64,000 bases of DNA from Abelmoschus esculentus (GCA_035048815.1 JAUCBN010000047.1:12614001-12678000), one strand, 5' to 3'; counted from the stretch's first letter, positions 37,832-50,880 are shown. The notes: generated by a model not told the origin, from the letters alone. Made by a program: numbers and translations.

Positions 37832-38687
37832 ATGTGCAAGAACATGGAAACTTCACGGTGGTGGTGGTTTCGCAGTCATCACAACGGATCAGACCGATCT
37901 CCATGGCTTCAATCCACTCTGTCCGGTAAATTTTAGTATTCTGTAAGAACTCTGCTTTGTTTTCTTCTCCTTTTTTTTTTTTCTTCCATTTGCTTAAGTG
38001 ATGTGAAAAATTGCAGAGTTAGATAACAAGACGAAGGCAATGCTAAAATTGATGGAGGAAGATGGAGATTCATTTTCCCAACGTGCGGAAATGTACTACA
38101 AGAATCGGCCCGAGTTGATTAGCTTGATCGCAGATCTTTATCGGTCGCACCGTTCACTTGCTGAACAGTACGACCGAGTTAAGTCCGGGTCTAGAAGTCG
38201 TCTCGTAACAACATTGGGATCCTCATTCTCTTCCAGTAAGTGTATTTCAGATGAAAACTATAATAGCTGCTCCGATACATTGGATTCCGAAGAAGACTAT
38301 GCTGAATCCGAAGTCGATGACCCGGAACATAAACTCGTTACAAATATATTAACAAAACGTGACGTTGAAAATGAAGATGGAACCTTACTTGACCAAGAAG
38401 TAACCGAAGATGTTCCGAGTGAGGCCGGAGTCGATGAAGCGATGAAGTTAAGGGAAGAAATAGAAAGATTGAAAAAAGATAACGAGAATTTGAAGGTTCA
38501 GTTGTTGAAGAAGGACGACGAAAAGAGAGAGGTGATCCGGCAACTCGGTTTTACCATCGGAGTGCTAAAAGATGAGAATGTGGAGCTGAAGAAGAGATTG
38601 AGGAAAGAATCCACAAGGAAATGGAATCCCTTTGGATTCAGCAAATTAAAGGGGGGATTTTTGGGGATGTTACTACATGGATCCTAA
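37832..38687 (+). CDS. NETWORKED-3-like NAB-domain (KIP1-like) protein
   Basis: NET proteins bind actin filaments through the NAB domain and tether them to membranes (NET3 members act at the nuclear envelope, ER or plasma membrane). Two exons, 37832-37925 and 38017-38687, joining to 254 aa. The NAB domain fills about residues 5-90: RWWWFRSHH, SPWLQSTLSELDNKTKAML, then DSFSQRAEMYYKNRPELI and FYRALAEQYD-type SLAEQYDRV. An acidic linker follows, then a coiled coil from about 150 to 215 (EAMKLREEIERLKKDNENLK). The tail NPFGFSKLKGGFLGMLL is like NET3-type C-termini. The short length separates it from NET1/NET2. The start gives MCKNMETSRWWWF; the in-frame ATG five codons later is also possible. Confidence 0.92.
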
Positions 38688-39750
38688 TTATGTTACTGTC
38701 GTTGTTGTATAGTTTTCTGTTTAACCGTTTAGGTGACATTATGTATTGATACATCATTTTGACAGTGTTCGAATTATAACCATATATTATAAAGAAATTA
38801 AAAATTAATTTATTTTTAATTATATATTTGCTTTTTAATTTATCAAGTTAATATTTTTAATATTAGTAATTTACTACATGCCATTTTTTTTAAGAAATTG
38901 AGAAAATAAAGTATTTGTCTTAAGCTCTTGGACTGTTCCTTTGAATTTGTCCCTTTAGTATCCAGACACAAAATCCACGGCTAAAGCCCATCTAACAATT
39001 AGTAGTCACGCTAAAGTCCATATATAATTTAAGCCCATAAAAGTTTTAAGGAAAATTCGAGTGGTTATTTTATTGGAAAATTTTTAGGAATAATTCGATC
39101 TAAAATTAAATTTTAAATTTTAAATCAATTTTTAAATAAAAATTCTAAATAACTTATATTCAACGAAGTCTATTTCTATATTAATAAGAACATTTAGTTT
39201 CATTGAATAAATTGACAATAAATATAATAAAATTATAATTTTAATAAAGAAAATTTGTCAAAATACACTAATTACATTAATCAATATTTTTTAAAATTAT
39301 CCAGAGCAAAAATTAGTTACTAAATGAAAATAGATATCTAGATATCATACATAAAAGTATTAAAATTTAAATCAAACAACACGAAAAATTAATATATATA
39401 TATATATATATATATTATTGATAATTTTGTATCCTAAAATTTTCTTTTCCTTATTGACTAAGATTTAACTTTTACTTTTCAGCATCATGTTTGAATAATT
39501 CATATCAGATAAGTTCAATAAAAAAAATTCAAAGTCTGTTCCATCGGATGCTATATTTTATTTTATTTTTAAAATAAATAATGTATTATTATTTTATAAT
39601 GTAGTTGAAAACAAATCTCATATTAAATTAAAAAGTGAGTATGTATCTCATGTATTTTTTTAAATAGAAACAACACTCAGTTATATATAAAATATATATT
39701 TAAAAAATAATATTAATTGTGTTCCGAATCAACAAATATAGAAAATAAAT
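38688..39750. other. NET3-like 3' flank and AT-rich spacer
   Basis: 3' UTR probably to about 38800. A (TA)n run lies at 39393-39415. No gene seen. Confidence 0.4.
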
Positions 39751-40480
39751 ATTCTTCCAGCTCAAAACTGGGAAGGTTGTCCAGAGAATAATCTGGTTAG
39801 AGATTCTTTTCTAAATCTCGGAATTTTGTTTTGGTTCTTAAATTATTATTTTTTTTCGAAATTGGTTCTTAAATTTTTAATCCGTTATTATTTTACTCTT
39901 TATGCTATTAAAAATTATATATAAGGATGGGTATGGAATTTGAATTCGACGGGTTTTGATCCAACTCGATTGGATCAGGTCGAAATTTTTGATAAAAAAA
40001 AAATCAGGTTCGGATGGGGGGTTTCAAGTGTAATCTCGGTTCGGTTTTAGGATGAAAAGATTTGATCCGACCCCACCCGGGATTAATAGTGTAATTTTTT
40101 CATAAATATTTTAGGGATAATTGTAATAATGATCCCTCTTTATATATATTTTATACAATTAGGTCGTTAAAATTATTTTTTTACAATTAGGTCACTAAAT
40201 TTTTTACAACTAGATCCTTAAATTTTATTTTTTTTATAATTAAGTCCCTAAAATGTAAATTTTTTAATGATTCAGGTCGGGTCGGTTTTAAAGCTTAAAA
40301 GTTGGGTCAAATCGAGTCAGTTTTTTCACCCTAAACCCAGGTCGGGTCGGGTCAGGTGATGAGTGGAGGGTATGATTCTTCGAGTCGGGTGCGGGTGGGC
40401 CGAAAATCCGACCCGACCCGTACCCATCTCTAATTATATATACTTCGGGTCAATTAAGACATGTCTTGAATAGTCACTTT
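39751..40480. repeat. Local tandem duplication, unit 1
   Basis: The first ~150 bp (CTTCCAGCTCAAAACTGG, GGTTGTCCAGAGAATAATC, CTCGGAATTTTG, ATCCGTTATTATTTT) reappear at 40894-41045, and GGTCAATTAAGACATGTC near 40446 reappears as AGTCAATTAAGACATGTT near 41497. The two halves of the unit are split by the hAT-like element 39922-40432. Confidence 0.7.
39922..40432. mobile_element. hAT-like non-autonomous element with perfect 8-bp duplication
   Basis: Left end TAAGGATGGGTA; the right end reversed is TAGAGATGGGTA (10 of 12). Identical flanking 8-mers ATTATATA at 39914-39921 and 40433-40440. The interior is rich in GGGTCGGGTCGG words and TTAAATTTT/ATTAGGTC tracts. No transposase frame. Confidence 0.85.
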
Positions 40481-40893
40481 GATCTTTATTTTTTGGAATA
40501 ATTTAACTCTTAATATTTTAATTTGTGTTAAAATAATTTCTTTACTGACATTTTAAAAAAAAAATAATGATAAACAATCTAAAATGACTTAATAAAATGA
40601 TAAATTAACATAAAAATATTTTATATTTTATAGAATTTTTTTTATTGATGTAATATTTTATTCAAGTTAATATATTTATATATATGGTATTACTCTGTTA
40701 GTGTGAATTATCATATAAGTTTATCTTCTTATTTTAATTCATTTAGTATCAGTTGACTAACAATTTTTATCAGCAAAGATATTATTTTAATTTAAAATAA
40801 AATATTAAAAATTAAATTATTTTAAAAAAATAAAAATATATATTATATAAGCAAGATGATGAAGCCAACTTTATTGTACAAATTATGTCAAGA

Positions 40894-41535
40894 TATCTTC
40901 CAGCTCAAAACTGGTAAGGTTGTTCGAGAGAATTATCTTGTTAGAATTTTTTTAAAATCTCGGAATCATAATTGAATTTTTTTTAAATATTTTTTTTCCG
41001 AATTTGGTTGTTACGGTTTCAATCCGTTATCATTTTTTGTCTTTTCATTTAGGGTAATCTCAAAATTGAAAATCGAATTGAACCTGATTAAGAGATTATA
41101 ATTTATATGATTATGAATCGCAGTTAATTCAATTAATTAAAATTAATTAAAATTAATTTAATTTTTTAATTAATTTTTAATTTTTTTATAAGATAAAAAT
41201 ATGTAATTTATATTTAAAATACTATAAATGTATTTTATTTTTTATTTAAAAATAAATTTTTAATAAATATTTATGAAAAACATCTTAAATTTTTTATCTT
41301 TTAATGTTTAATGGTCATAAAATAAAGCTATTTTATCAAAATAAAATATAAATTTTTAAAAACTAACGTTAATATGAAAAAAATCGAGGTTAACCAAACT
41401 GAAAACCGGTGATAATTAAAATAGATTACCGAATTAAACTAAACCCGAATCAAATGCAACCCTATCTTCACCTAATGTTGTTAAAATTATGCGTCCCTCA
41501 AGTCAATTAAGACATGTTGAGGGTCAAATTGAGAA
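40894..41535. repeat. Local tandem duplication, unit 2
   Basis: Second copy of the unit at 39751-40480, offset by about 1.14 kb. It is interrupted at nearly the same place by a different hAT-like element (41050-41464). Confidence 0.65.
41050..41464. mobile_element. hAT-like element in duplication unit 2
   Basis: Starts TAGGGTAATCTCAAA, ends GCAACCCTA; flanking 8-mers TTTTCATT and TCTTCACC match at 5 of 8. The interior has AATCGAATTGAACC and AAACCGGTGATAATTAAA words. Ends are short and the duplication weak, so boundaries are tentative. Confidence 0.5.
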
Positions 41536-41571
41536 GAAAAAATATATTTTAGATGTCAAACGAGAAATTAT

Positions 41572-41786
41572 ATCGTGTATTACTCTCATCATAAATTAAT
41601 TTTTTGGTCTCATTCTTTTATCAAATAAATTTTCACTTGATAAAAACTATTTTAAATTAGTTTATTGTAAATATCAGTGAATATTGACTTGATAAAAAAA
41701 TAAAATAAATAAAATAATTAAATAAATATATTTAGTTGATTGATCTCATAAATAACTTGACAAAAACAACTATGATATATTTTTTC
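41572..41786. mobile_element. Mutator-like MITE, 215 bp
   Basis: Left end GAGAAATTATATCGTG; the right end reversed is GAAAAAATATATCATAG. Flanking 9-mers ATGTCAAAC (41563-41571) and ATGCCAAAC (41787-41795) agree at 8 of 9. Same family as 11323, 30040 and 7911. Confidence 0.75.
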
Positions 41787-41795
41787 ATGCCAAAC

Positions 41796-42513
41796 TGAGA
41801 ATAAAATTTAAAAATATTATATTATTTTATTTTTTTACTATTTTTCTCTAATCGTCATCTTCTTTATCATTCAATTGACGTGAAGGTTATTTTTTTATAT
41901 AAATCAAAACAGTTAAAAGTGGATGATGTTACATTTATATTATTTATCTATTATATTAATTTAATCTTAATTTTAATTAAATATAATAAATAAATAATAG
42001 AGATTAAATATATAATTTTATAAAATTTTGTTAATTATTATATTATTTCTGTTAAAATTTTAATAATCTACTTTATCAAAAATAAAGTTCAAAACAAAAA
42101 TTTAATTACAGTCCAGGGACCAATTTACCAATTAAACCAAAAAAACTATAAATTTTTTTCTTGTTTATATTTATCTTTCGGTTGACTCGAATATCAAATA
42201 CACCACGCAAAATATTTAGGAGAAAACAACACTTATCGGCCTGCCTTTTAAAGTTGACTTTTTCTTTAAATTTAAAAACACTTGAAACCGACACTCTGTG
42301 TATACTTTAATTATTTTTTTTACTTCCCTTTTTAAAATTTCATCCCGATTAATTAATTTAATTCGCGTTATATATTTAATTTTAGTAATTAATTATTTTA
42401 ATAAAAAAAATTAAACTTATTTAAATAATATTAAATTATTTATTGTTTGAATAAATTCCTTTGATACATGTATACTTTGAGAGGCAATAAACTGTAGAAA
42501 ATATGTATAAAAA
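41796..42513. other. AT-rich spacer
   Basis: No gene, no element with clear ends. Confidence 0.4.
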
Positions 42514-42679
42514 CACGAGTCATATATTCTCAGTAGTTAAAGAAACGATTGTTGTTCTTAAAGGTTACGGGTTCGAGCAACAGCAATGTTAGTCGAGTGA
42601 TTGAACGATTAATATTTAATAATTAAAAGTATACTCTAAAACAGATACTACTGTAATTATTATTAATCGATTAAAAACT
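42514..42679 (+). mobile_element. tRNA-derived SINE, copy 4
   Basis: Box B GGTTCGAGCAA, then GTCGAGTGATTGAACGATTAATAT and GTATACTCTAAAACAGATACTACTG as in the other copies. Imperfect direct repeats ATATGTATAAAAA (from 42501) and ATATGTCTGAAAA (from 42680) flank it. Confidence 0.7.
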
Positions 42680-42692
42680 ATATGTCTGAAAA

Positions 42693-45415
42693 GTCTGATT
42701 ATGAATAGCAGCCTTGGATTTCTATCATATCTTAGAGTAACGGTGTTAATTGTGATTGGTTCTGAGGAAAGAGTGAACAACTCAACCTCTTACTATTCTC
42801 ACCCTGTTCACATCATGACATAAACAACATAATTAATCAAGTAAAATTTGTTTATTAGATTTATATACATTAAAGATTTAATTTAAAATTTAGAATTTAA
42901 AAAGTTTAAGTTTAAGGTTTAAATTTTATATAACGTAAATATCTTTTTACTGTAATTTTTCTTTCATTTTCTTTATTTTAGTTGACCAGTCATGTATTAA
43001 TACATTCGACTCTTATAATTTTAAAATAAAATACTAATTTAATTAAACATATTTATTATGCTAACGGGTAAAAATGGATAATATTTATCTTAAAAGACAT
43101 GAATATAAATCAGTTTATCTTTAAAATATATATATATAATATCAAAGAATTAAAATAAAATCGTCCCCGACAAGTTCACAAAGAGACTTTTGGAGTTTAT
43201 TAGGTCAAGTTCTTTGGTTTAAGTTATTATTATTATTATTATTATTATTTATACTCTAAATCTTAAATCAAATTATAAGTTAATATAAAAATATATTTAT
43301 ATTTTCAATTAATTAATTATAAGTGATAGTACACCAGAAATTAAATCATACATAAAAATAAATAAATCTTTAAGTGTTCTCGTAATATAAAATATTTAAA
43401 AATGATTGAAGTAATCGAATAAATATATCAAATGGTAATAGAAGGATCTTAAAACTCAGATTAAATAAAATAGTTTTAAAAAATCAAAAAGCTATATATA
43501 TCATCTCCTTTATACAAAACTAAACTCAAAAAGCTTATTATATACGATATACCTAAATTAAATTACTCTTTCATAAATCTGACATATTAAATCTAATATG
43601 TTACTTGTTAACTCGATTTATATCTAAGCTTAATCTTATAAACCTTCGTCACTTCAACCGTCACCTCTTCAACTTTCACCTCTTTCTAGAATCTTCTAGA
43701 ATCAATGACAATTATCGTTTTCTATCACATCAATCGTCATATTCTTTTTGTTGTATTTTTATCTAAAATTTTAAACGTTTTGTGCTTTCGAAAGATTTTT
43801 TAAATTCAAATCTTAAAATACAAACCGAAATACTTTCGGAAGAAAAATAGTTTCATTGAAGTTTTAAATTTTGTTGGTTGTTGATTGAAAATGATTTCCG
43901 ATTTTTTAAATTTGAGAAAACAGAGTAATGTTAGGTTTTATTATTTTTGAAATGAAATAAAAGTGAAATTAGGTTTATGTTTGGTTTATGTATTAAGTTT
44001 TAAAAATGGTTTTTTACCGATTTAAGTCCCTTTGTCCCGTTTTATTCTCTCTGTAGTCCCTCTAAGTTTTTCCAACATTTCAATCACGTCCCTTTTAATC
44101 CGTTTGAGTCTGAGGTTAGTGGGTTTATTACCATTTTAGTCCCTGATCGTTTTTTAAAAGCCTTTGATTTCATCCTTTATTTCGATTGAATCCAGAATCC
44201 CAGGTTAATCAATATTTTGGTCCCTGACTTATCATATTATATATACTTTATAGTATATATATTATGATAGATATACTTATTCGTATTTATATTACTGTTT
44301 ATTTATATATTTTCGTTTGATTTAATTTACGGTTTTACGATAATTTATAATGGTGTATGACTAATATTATTATAACTCATTTATTTTAGATTTATTACCA
44401 CGTAACTTTTAAATTTTCGTATTTATTTTTTGTAATTTTAATTACGATAATAATATCAGCAATGGTTGATTTATGCTTTTAATTTCAACATTTATTTATT
44501 TGGTAACTCTTTGATTTTCGTATTTACTTTCTCGTTTTTTTATATCATAAAAGAATATATTTATTAACTCAAACATTTATATCATATTATCTTGATTTAA
44601 TAGATATTAATCAAATATTTAAATTAATTTATATTTTTAAAGCTAAATATTAAATGACAAGTTATAACATCATAATTATTTATATCATGCATAAAGATGA
44701 TATACTTAATTCGAAACATAAATTAACATAATAATCAAATTTATTCGATGACGGTTTATTCTATGATCCGAAAGCATAGTTATCTATATTAATTAAATGA
44801 TTAATTAATTCAAACCAATTAAATATTAAAGCTCATTTAATTAGAAGTTATATTTAATTAAGAAAAAATAATAAAATTCAATTTATATTTTGACAATTTT
44901 CATTGATAAAAAGCAACATATAATTTGTATTGGATTAATTGATTAATATCTAAAATTGTTAGTAATATCTAAAACTATAATTTGGAATTTTTCAATTTTT
45001 AAAATAATTGTATTTATATAATAATGATAAAACAAATACGTATAGATACGTACAACCCCCCTTCCAGAATAAATTAATTAAAGATAGTTTAGCCTAATTA
45101 ACATAATTTTTTACTTTGAAATGAAAACTAAATAATCAATTCAAAGAGTATCCTGAGAGCATACGTTAATAAAATCTTTGTTTAAAAGCAAACACCATTA
45201 ATCCAATCTTAATTTTTAATCATAATAATAAAACTTAAATTTTAACTTTTAAATTATAAAAATTAGGTGTTCGAGAAAAATATTTTTTTTACATTCAGTA
45301 CATAAAGTATTTCTCAAAATATATAAAAAAATATTAATTTTAAACAAATAAGACGGCAACCAGATGGAGGTAATATCTTTTTTGGGTAGTATGTCTTATG
45401 ATCTATATTTGAAGT
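42693..45415. other. AT-rich spacer with one heat-shock-element word
   Basis: An (ATT)n microsatellite lies at 43224-43249. A four-module heat-shock consensus lies at 43684-43701. Around 44020-44220 there are TTTAGTCCCT and TTGGTCCCTGAC words resembling decayed transposon sequence. No gene seen. Confidence 0.4.
43684..43701. promoter_or_regulatory. Perfect four-module heat shock element
   Basis: TTCTAGAATCTTCTAGAA matches TTCnnGAAnnTTCnnGAA exactly. No gene lies within several kb, so it may be chance or part of a decayed element. Confidence 0.5.
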
Positions 45416-45958
45416 ATGGGTGTTTAAAAATATTTGATCCGGTCAATTCGATCTAATTATTTGTTGATCCGATATGAAAATTTGGATATTTGATATGTTT
45501 CTATTTTTGGATCGGATATCCGATCCGATGTTAAATTTTTCAGATCGGATACAAATCACAATATTTAAAGTTTTGAATTATCCGAAAATCCAGAAATTGA
45601 GATTCTTTTTAATATTAATATTATTATATATATTTAATAATTTATTGTTTGTTATATTTAAAAATTAGAAATTAAAACTTTTTATAATTGTGAATTTTAT
45701 TGTGTTTAGTAATTTGTTGTTTATTATATTCGAAATTCTAATTTTTTTTATAAATATAACCTTCAAATTCGAAAAATTAGTATAATCAAAATATATTTTT
45801 GGATAATTGGATATCCGGCTATCTGATCCGGATATTCGATATCTGAATATACGAATATCTGTTTTTTTCCGGATAAGATATGGATCACTATATCATTAAT
45901 CCGAAAACTCGAATATTCAAAAAAAATATAATCTGATATCCGACAATGAACACTCCAA
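45416..45958. mobile_element. hAT-like non-autonomous element
   Basis: Starts TATGGGTGTTTA; the reversed end is TTGGAGTGTTCA. Flanking 8-mers ATTTGAAG (45408-45415) and ATTCGAAG (45959-45966) match at 7 of 8. The interior is full of GGATCGGATATCCGATCCG-like words. Confidence 0.7.
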
Positions 45959-45966
45959 ATTCGAAG

Positions 45967-47766
45967 TGTGAGATTACCTCTTCCAACAATATTGTCTTTA
46001 AAGTTTAATTTTACGTCGTCTCTTTAAGAATGCAATCTACCTTACCAATACACTTAACACTTGTTGGTAGATAGATGTAATATTTTGAAAAGACATAAAT
46101 GTTTTAATAAAAGAAAAATTCAGTTCGAACAAACCTCATATCACCGCTTAAAAATAATAATTATTATTATAAAATAAAATTTGAATATTAGAGTTATAAT
46201 TAATATATAAACTCTAAATTTTAAATCTTAAAACATAAATAAATAACTGAGCATTAAACCAAGATCTAGTATAAATTTTAATCTCTAAGTATTTTATTCT
46301 AAACTTCAAAAATATAAATTATTAAACATTAAAATAAAATTTATAAACCTTAAATGAGCTTAGCTAAACTAAAGTTTATATAATATTATATCAGAAAGAA
46401 TTCATAAAATAATGATAATAAGTAAAGGTGCTCATGTGACCGTAATATTTAACTTAAATAATTAATTAATAGTTAAATTTTTAACAATTAATTATTTTTT
46501 AGCGATTAACCGTTATAAAGATTAATTATTTTTAATAATTTAATTACAAGTTAAACTATAACTCATTATAAAATTACTCAAACTTTAATGAAAATGACGT
46601 TTTTTACCAAAGTTTAAAGATATTATTAGGGGCAAGAAAAAAACGGTTTGAAATAGTTTTTTTTTTAAGATTTAAAGAATTAGATCGATGTTTTTATAAT
46701 AATTTAGAGTTTAAATTAAATATTAATTTTTTTAAATATATTATATTATCAATTTAATTAATATTAATAGAAGTGTAAAAAATTTATTATAAAATGATAA
46801 TATTAATGATTGTTTTTTAAACTTTAAAAATAATTTAAAAAATTTAAATTTTAATCATTATTAGTGTAATTTACCCTTGAAGTTTTTATATGATCGGTGA
46901 AGATTTTGGACAGACGCAATAAAAACGATTATATAAGCCTTAAAAGAAAAGCCCAAATTAAGAAATTAAATTAAATATTTATAAAAATATAAATATATAA
47001 TTATATATATATATATAACAATTATCTAAAACTTAGAATATGAAAAAGAATGTCAGTTTTTAGGTGAAAAACTGAAAATGATTTATTTTTAGACATTTAA
47101 TATTTAATTTTTTATTGCTCAAGAGAACAATTTAATAATACTTTTCTATTAAGATAATTTTTTTAGAAAAAAAAACTTATATATATTATTAATTATAAAA
47201 TAAGAGTTTTATTTTAATAAATTAAACAAGACCCTTAAAATCTTTAAACCGCTCTTCACGATCCTAAAAGAACTTTTAAAATTACTCTTATTTAAAAATT
47301 ATTTCTTTGGTACAAAGTCTTTAATCAATTAAATTAATGAAATAAATAAAGATTGATTGATTCAACTTGTAAAACTTTAGAAACGTCATTACGAAGTAAT
47401 TAAATTAATTTATTTATTATTTTATTTAATTTTAATTATAATTTTAAATTTATATTTCATTAAAATTATAATTTAATATTAATATTAAATTAAATTAATT
47501 TATTGAACTTAGGATTAATTAAGCTAAATTAAATTATAAAAACATAACTAAAAGAATTTTAAAATCAAATCTAGATTTTTTATTAAATTATGACTCAATT
47601 AAATTAAACCAAAATAATTGATAAAAAACATTTGATAAAAAAATAAAAAGACAAAATTTTGAAAGAATTAGAAATAAATTTTGATTATAATATAAAAAAA
47701 GGGAAAAACAAAATTTTAGAAGAAATTAATATATATAGTAAATTTTGGATTATTATTATTATTATT

Positions 47767-47799
<33 letters not shown>

Positions 47800-48499
47800 A
47801 CATATAACCAAATAATAAATTTGGATTAAATATAATCGATTAAAAATATAAAAAAGGGAGATTAGATTTAGATATTCATTTGACATTACTCTAAGTCGGG
47901 TAAAAAATTTCGCATATTTTTATATATATTGCGCCTAAAAATGGGATCTCGCGCTGCTCTACACCTTATTTTACAACTATTTCAATTTGTTATGATCACT
48001 CAAAAGTTAAGTTTTAAATTTCATTTTTTATTTGATTTGGTCCTCATTTAATTAAAATCATATTATATATTTTAAAATTGTTCCAATTTGATCATAAAAA
48101 ATTAGTTTAGTGATTGGAGAATTGGTAAAACTGGATTAGTGATTTAGGCTTAAGGGATTAGTGTTGGACTTAAATAATTAATAATATACATACATTAATT
48201 CATAAACAAATTAAATACATATATTAGTATACATTTAAGAATATATATATTATATAAGTATATTATATATTACATATAATACATAAATTATAATATATAT
48301 ATTATATTACATATAATACATTAATACATAAAATATATTAATATATTTAAGTATAAATATTATAAATATTAAAGTATATTATGATCATTAAATTAAAAAA
48401 TATATTTATTAAAAAATAATTATAACTATTAAAGTAATGAAAAAACTTTTTAGTTTAGGAGTGAAATTTTTATTTTTTGATTTGAGTGGGGGAAGCTAG
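45967..48499. other. AT-rich spacer
   Basis: Contains the first of two ~90-bp direct repeats (47309-47401) and a compound (TAT)n(TTG)n microsatellite at 47750-47799. From about 48180 to 48420 it is almost pure TA-rich sequence. No gene seen. Confidence 0.45.
47309..47401 (+). repeat. 93-bp direct repeat, left copy
   Basis: Starts GGTACAAAGTCTTTAATCAA and ends GTCATTACGAAGTAATT. Nearly identical to 50881-50968 apart from a short indel after TTCAACTTG. Confidence 0.8.
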
Positions 48500-49039
48500 T
48501 GTCACGGACCGCACCAAAGGACCCGAGACAAGCATCAATCAGGTTGCCACAAAAGCTCTCCAAAGCATTCTGGGCATCTCAGCACCAACCCAACCACCCA
48601 TTGGAGCCCAAATCTGGAATGGCCCAACACTTGGTAAAAAAGGTTTATCCATCCACCCATGTGAACACACCATGTGAACATGGGAAATACTTTCCTTACT
48701 CAAATAGGAATATTCTAGGAATTGTGCTTTTGGATAGGATAGGATTGAATCTGGACCCTTGATGTAAAACATTTACAACCGTTGGATGTACAGGGCTTCA
48801 AGTATAAATAGAGGCCTTGCCCACCTCATTTGTCACTCACTTCTTCATTGAGAAATACAAGAGTATTCACTCAAACACTCTCTAGCCTTTGCCATTTCTC
48901 TTCCTTTCAATTGTTCTTTGGTTTCCGCAAGGTTCTTAGCATTCAGGCTTTGAACGGTTTAGGCTTACTTAGGCGGTTTACTGAGAAAAACGCATCTAAG
49001 GCCGCACGCCCCGAGTAGTGAAACTCTACGGACGTGACA
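48500..49039 (+). mobile_element. Probable solo LTR, 540 bp
   Basis: Starts TGTCACGGACCG and ends CGGACGTGACA, so it has the TG...CA form and a 7-bp inverted end (TGTCACG/CGTGACA; 10 bp, TAGTGTCACG/CGTGACACTA, with the flanks). Composition is clearly less AT-rich than the surrounding TA desert. A TATA box TATAAATA at 48803-48810 is followed by a CACTCACTTC leader, like a U3-R-U5 layout. No internal retroviral frames or second LTR were seen. Flanking 5-mers GCTAG and CTAAC are not a clean duplication. Confidence 0.6.
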
Positions 49040-50560
49040 CTAACAACAAAATGAAATAATGGAGGAAAAAAATTTCGTTTTTTTTTGTTTAAGGGTTAAT
49101 CATCCTTTTAGATCCTTATTTAATTAGATCCTTAATATATTATATGCTTTATTATATGTAATACATATATACATATATTATAATATGTATTATGATATAT
49201 AATACATATATATATTAAAATTAATGTATATATTAATGTACTATTATAAGTATATACATATACATATATAATACATATACATTAAAAATTAATATATATT
49301 ATAATATATATATACCTATAATATAATATACATATATATTATAAGTATATATACATATATGATATACATAATTTATTAATGTATAAATATAATACATATA
49401 CATATATAAATATAATACATATATTGCATATATTAAATTATCAATATATTAATGTATATACTAATGTAGTATACTATACTAAATTACTATTGTATATCAT
49501 ATACATATACATAATACATATATACATCTAATTATACATACATAATACATCTAATCACTATGTATATATATTATGTATATATTAATGTACTACTAGTCTA
49601 CTATGTATACATCTAATCACTATAGTATATATGAATGTACTATGTATATATATTATATATATATATGATATATTAATGTATACACGATACATCTAACTAC
49701 TAATATATAATTATATATACATATAACATGTATTAATGTATACATATAATTATCAATATATATTATTTTTTATATAAATAATATTATATTTATATATTCT
49801 ACATTTTCACATTTAGTATAAATTTATTTTCCATATATAGTATTAAATCCATCTATAATATTATTTCATTTTCAAAAATAATATTATTTCATATAAAGTA
49901 TTAATTCATGTATAGTATTATTTTATTTTTTAAAATAGTATTAATTCATATATAGTATTATTTTATTTTTTAAAATAGTATTAATTCATATATAGTATTA
50001 TTTTATTTTTAAAAATAGTATTATTTCATGTATAGTATAATCCATATACAATATTATTCTATTTCAAAAAATAATATTAATCCATATATAATATTATTCT
50101 ATATATAGTTTTTATATGGTATAAATTTTTTATATGGTATAAATTTTATATATACTATTATTCCATTTGTAATATAAATTCTATATATAGTCTAAATTTC
50201 ATATTTCCATTTTTGAGATGTATTAATAAGATAATATTTTATTTTATTAATGTTTATCTTTATTTTAATTTAAAATTTTATTCTTTAACTTTGTAATCTA
50301 ATATTTATTTCTTATTAATTTTTAATTTTTGTAATTTAGCATAATTTTTATTTTTTACGATATGAAGTATGAACCATTATTCATTATATGATATTTTTCT
50401 TAAGTCTATTGCGTAATATTTATTTTTCATGAGATTCATGCTAATAAAAGACGTTATATATTAAATAATTAATTCGAAATGAACGATCAACCATTCAACA
50501 AAAAATCTATCTTTTATTTACGTGCTTTTACAAAATCAAACTTAATAATTTTAATTATTA
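49040..50560. repeat. TA-rich low-complexity and tandem-repeat block
   Basis: About 49130-49760 is a long run of TATATACATA-type sequence. About 49870-50040 has a 40-bp tandem unit (TTTTATTTTTTAAAATAGTA followed by TTAATTCATATATAGTATTA) in about three copies, with decayed units on both sides. No coding signal. Confidence 0.7.
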
Positions 50561-50830
50561 TGAATTTAAAACCAAAATTAATTCGACCTGAAACAAAAAC
50601 CGACTTAAAATGAACTCGACCTGAAATGCAACCGACCTGAAATGGACCCGACCTGAAATCTACTCGATCCGATTTGGAGCCGAACTATTTGAACTCGACC
50701 TGAAATAGACCCACACCCGACCCGAATCGAGTCAAAACATCAAATCAACCTGAAATGATCTGTATCCGATTTTACCCGACATGACAGTACCTGACCTGAA
50801 ACCCATTCAAATAACTGTTTTTACACCCTA
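50561..50830. mobile_element. hAT-like element, right end
   Basis: Repeated ACTCGACCTGAAATG-type words and a right end TTTTTACACCCTA at 50830, resembling the hAT-like family. The left end was not identified. Confidence 0.4.
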
Positions 50831-50880
50831 GAAACAACAACTATTCCTTTAACCTTTTGGGCTAGAGAGCTCGTGACTTT
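50831..50880 (-). mobile_element. SINE fragment, head region
   Basis: ACAACTATTCCTTTAACC and GGGCTAGAGAGCTCGTGA match the minus-strand head of the SINE family (compare 63850-63895). The rest is missing, and the hAT-like end above abuts it. Confidence 0.5.

Noticed and set aside
47750..47799. Coding poly-amino-acid tract
   Set aside because: Simple (TAT)n(TTG)n microsatellite with no surrounding gene.
48486..49018. Open frames of 60-90 aa over 48486-49018
   Set aside because: They lie inside the solo LTR-like sequence, use non-family residues, and overlap in several frames on both strands.
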